Of a stretch of 64,000 nucleotides of DNA, positions 61,460-64,000 are shown in pieces. The DNA lies in assembly GCA_013407085.1 (NCBI GenBank), contig JACCGJ010006393.1:62001-126000 (forward strand). Reading direction: 5' to 3'. A program made the position numbers and the translations under genes. The notes under the pieces were generated by a model, which searched no databases, was not told the origin of the DNA, and saw only the letters and a list, made by a program, of their open reading frames with translations. Every line of letters begins with the position of its first letter. Positions within the stretch are counted from its first letter, which is position 1. Origin of the DNA: Atriophallophorus winterbourni. Its lineage: Eukaryota; Platyhelminthes; Trematoda; Plagiorchiida; Microphallidae.

Positions 61460-63297
61460 ATACGACTTTTAATATTTTTAGCGCCAAGCGATTTTTGGCA
61501 AGGGAATAAAATCACATGAGGAAGGAAGTAAGTGGCAATGACTGTATTTTCCATGTTTTATAAATATTTTTTTCAAATCGATCAAGTTTACAAAAATCAT
61601 TCGATAGCATCCTTTTTTATCGGGCACATGAAACATTTATTTGAATAAGTCGAATCCAAGTATAGACTACTTATCTTTATTCATCTGACATTTTGTACAA
61701 GACAATCGAACCAGGCAGCAAATGTCTCTAAATTTGTCCAACCACCTATCTGAAGAGTGCACGCCAAAAATGGTGTTGCACTCCCGGCAAATTTATCACG
61801 AAACATTTCAATTTTTCTCTGACACCATTTTGATTTGCATCAACTTAGATTGAATGGTCCGATGAGTGAGTTGAAAAATGGCGTGATTTTCATTCGTTAA
61901 TAAACGAAATTCTACAGTATATAGAAATGATTAAATGACAAATATCCGTTAGAATGCTATATGAGTAGCATGCTTTTCTTTTTATATAAAATAAAAGCAA
62001 TATTTAACTAATCCAGATTATTTAATCGAAATATTAGTTAATAATTGTTTAGCATGGCTAGCATCATTCATATACTGCGTGCTTTGTAAGTAGAATTTCT
62101 TTTAGTACTATCGTGCTATTGCTCTTCACAATAGAATGTCCGAATTGGACTCAGTAAGACGTGCAGCAGCGGTGTGATTGAAAGTTTTCTCGGCTTTTAA
62201 ACCATTTTTATTCAAATTTCGTAAAAGGAATCAAGTTGTAATACTGGCAAAGATATGAAATCTCACTACAAAACGAGTAGTGGACGAATTGAATTACGAA
62301 TTAAATATTAGCTTAAAAATGGGGTTTTACGGCTTCAGCCTATACTTTTCCGGTTTGTGTAACAATTTGTCTTGTTCATTTAAACCTAAGCATCGTTGTT
62401 GAATCCCATATTGTATATTTTTGTTAAACTACTTTAATCAAGTATCACATGTGCTGAAATTTTTCACTTGATGATTATGAATAAAATCAAAGCAACAAAA
62501 CTGACCGTCAGGTTCCTTGAACCGATTAAATTGAAATAAGATTTAATTTAAAGTAATAACTTTTTATGTACCCATCCCTTACGATGCCCATTTTATTTGA
62601 TTTCGTAATCTTTAGAAAGTGAGATAAATTTTCCAAATAAATCATGGTCACAACTTTTCTACCAGTCTAATTTCATTGAGACATCACAGAATAATTTCAC
62701 AAATAGAAATTCAATGAAAACGGAAATCGATATGAAAAACGAATTATCCATATATAGAAAATTAGAGCTTTCAGAAGATTTCCATCAGCTAACAATTACA
62801 ATAAAATCGAATCTACCTTTGTTACCATTATTTAGTTCTGCTCAATAGAGTTGTTCCAATTACTGCGATAAATTGCATTCAACTCATGGCTTTCGCGGCC
62901 AAGCACCTTGATATATGAATAAAAATGTTTAGCGTCTTTTGGAGCATGTTTAGTTATTTGATAGCACAGCGACATTTATTTATTGCTTTGATGAATTTCT
63001 ATTATTAAATAGTTTCAATAGACTCGAATTGACAGATACTATGTGTCAAACACTATGTCCTCAAGGCCACCATTTTCATTATTCGCTGTTCTAGGGAGGT
63101 AGTTTTCGTAAAGCCGATTGATTTAAAAGTTCCTATGGTTGAATAATTTAGTCCGAGAGAGTTTTTCTTACTAAAACAGTAACAAAACACAACCTAAATA
63201 ATATTTCCGTCATCAATAATTTTAGTTTTTTTCTCCATATTTTCAGCCGAATTAAGCGACCCGGTCTACCACCTACTCAGGTGCGCAGCTAATCCAA
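60565..63297 (+). CDS. Candidate chain of small exons, unidentified gene (partial)
   Basis: Small GT-AG-bounded blocks are phase-compatible. 60565-60648 (84 nt, MATGAIEVPQQKNRKYNFKN and AFNLFKDK, acceptor ttccag, donor gtaaaa). Optional 61304-61360 (57 nt, EQSRVRFILRDAENDLKRE, phase 0, weak gtggga donor). 61482-61527 (46 nt, RQAIFGKGIKSHEEG, donor gtaagt). 63247-63297 (51 nt, TELSDPVYHLLRCAANP, donor gtaagc). Joined they give an uninterrupted frame leaving the window. The family is not recognised. The first block could be the start (ATG directly after the acceptor) or continue from 42008, which also ends in phase 0. Chance splice motifs in AT-rich DNA are the main alternative. Confidence 0.45.
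61429..61453 (+). repeat. (AT)n microsatellite
   Basis: About 12 AT units lie in the putative intron just upstream of the 46-nt exon. Confidence 0.9.
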
Positions 63298-64000
63298 GTA
63301 AGCTTTCGGTATATATTGTAGTATTTACAGAGCGTTGTAATATAATTTTTGAAAATTGCGCACACACAGATATCGATTAATATGTAAAACTGGACGCTAA
63401 AGAACGTAAGGACAATCTGAAAGTGTATTCTCGAATAAAAAAGATTTTTGATTCATTTGCTCAAATTTCGTCTCGGTCAATGCATTAAAGATTGCTAGAA
63501 CAAGAAAAGGAGTTTAAAAAGCACTTTAGGGTATAAATATATTCAATACAACCGAAACTATCAGACTGACACGAAAATGTGTGCATGTGCAGCCTGGGTC
63601 AATTTGTATGGCTGAGAAGTATACTACTGGACAGCGCGCTCTCGGTTTATAATCGAAACACCACCCATACGGCATCACTGAAGTGGAAGTCGCGCCGAAA
63701 TTCCTGATGATAATGATCGCAAACACGTAAAAATTCTTGTTTCAGAAAAGCTGTTTAAAATTGATTTGAGTGACGGTAGTTTCAAGAACATGAGCAGATG
63801 GAGATAGTTAGCAGCCATTCACATTAGGAAACTTGAAATCAGGTTCTGATTGAGACGCATTCGACAAGTGGAACATGCGGTTTACGTTGCATCCAGTGAC
63901 ATCGAAGCCTGTGTAAATAACGTGATCGAACTTTGGACTTGAAATGCGATTCGTCTTTGATTGTTTCGATCTAATTGACACGCGTCTTCTTCTACGAGCA
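63298..64000. other. AT-rich sequence, nothing recognised
   Basis: It is a possible intron of the small-exon gene. A 66-codon minus frame (63726-63526) has no recognisable features. Confidence 0.4.

Noticed and set aside
62135..62153. Possible 19-nt micro-exon (acceptor atag, donor gtaaga)
   Set aside because: Including it shifts the following exon into a frame that stops at once. Splice-like motifs this close are expected by chance in AT-rich DNA.

Overview
The window looks like a repeat-rich nuclear fragment from a parasitic flatworm (Neodermata: trematode or cestode). This is an inference. It rests on an animal mitofusin gene with a 31-nt first coding intron beside multi-kilobase ones, and on the mix of CR1/Jockey-like and RTE-like LINEs, Penelope-like elements (PLEs) with GIY-YIG endonucleases, hammerhead-ribozyme repeats and a Ty3/gypsy-type gag. 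I see no bacterial operons, CRISPR array, rRNA or tRNA.

Layout. 1-12.9 kb is almost solid transposable element. Three 5'-truncated copies of one LINE family, each ending in a (TGAAC)n tail, are arranged head to tail. The third is split twice: by a ~380-bp repeat, and by a nearly complete LINE (3187-7067) with a zinc-finger ORF1 overlapping an uninterrupted 943-codon EN-RT ORF2. A gag-only LTR retrotransposon with 220-bp LTRs (8407-9808) and a minus-strand LINE follow. 13.86-34.69 kb is one complete plus-strand mitofusin gene: 14 coding exons, all junction phases consistent, giving a 777-residue outer-mitochondrial-membrane fusion GTPase. Its introns hold a PLE, an RTE-like LINE, an older minus-strand LINE, tandem hammerhead repeats and about 14 copies of a ~230-bp SINE-like retroposon, several with target-site duplications (TSDs). 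35-41 kb holds decayed repeats, a LINE pseudogene (36.5-38.3 kb) and a second PLE (39.0-40.7 kb) with its hammerhead-bearing terminal repeat.

41.1-42.0 kb is a long serine-rich exon of an unidentified plus-strand gene. It ends in phase 0 and could splice to a chain of small phase-compatible exons at 60.6-63.3 kb near the right edge. Between them the DNA is AT-rich by eye, with eroded LINE remnants and dispersed hammerhead repeats.

The most interesting system is the hammerhead set. One copy (minus strand, 46970-47011) has a complete type-I core. Two independent insertions of its 234/235-nt repeat unit both begin exactly at the predicted self-cleavage site, as expected if self-cleaved RNA monomers (retrozyme/PLE-like) were reverse transcribed. 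Two further hammerhead families lie in the mitofusin introns and in the PLE terminal repeats. All calls come from reading the sequence; no database search was made.
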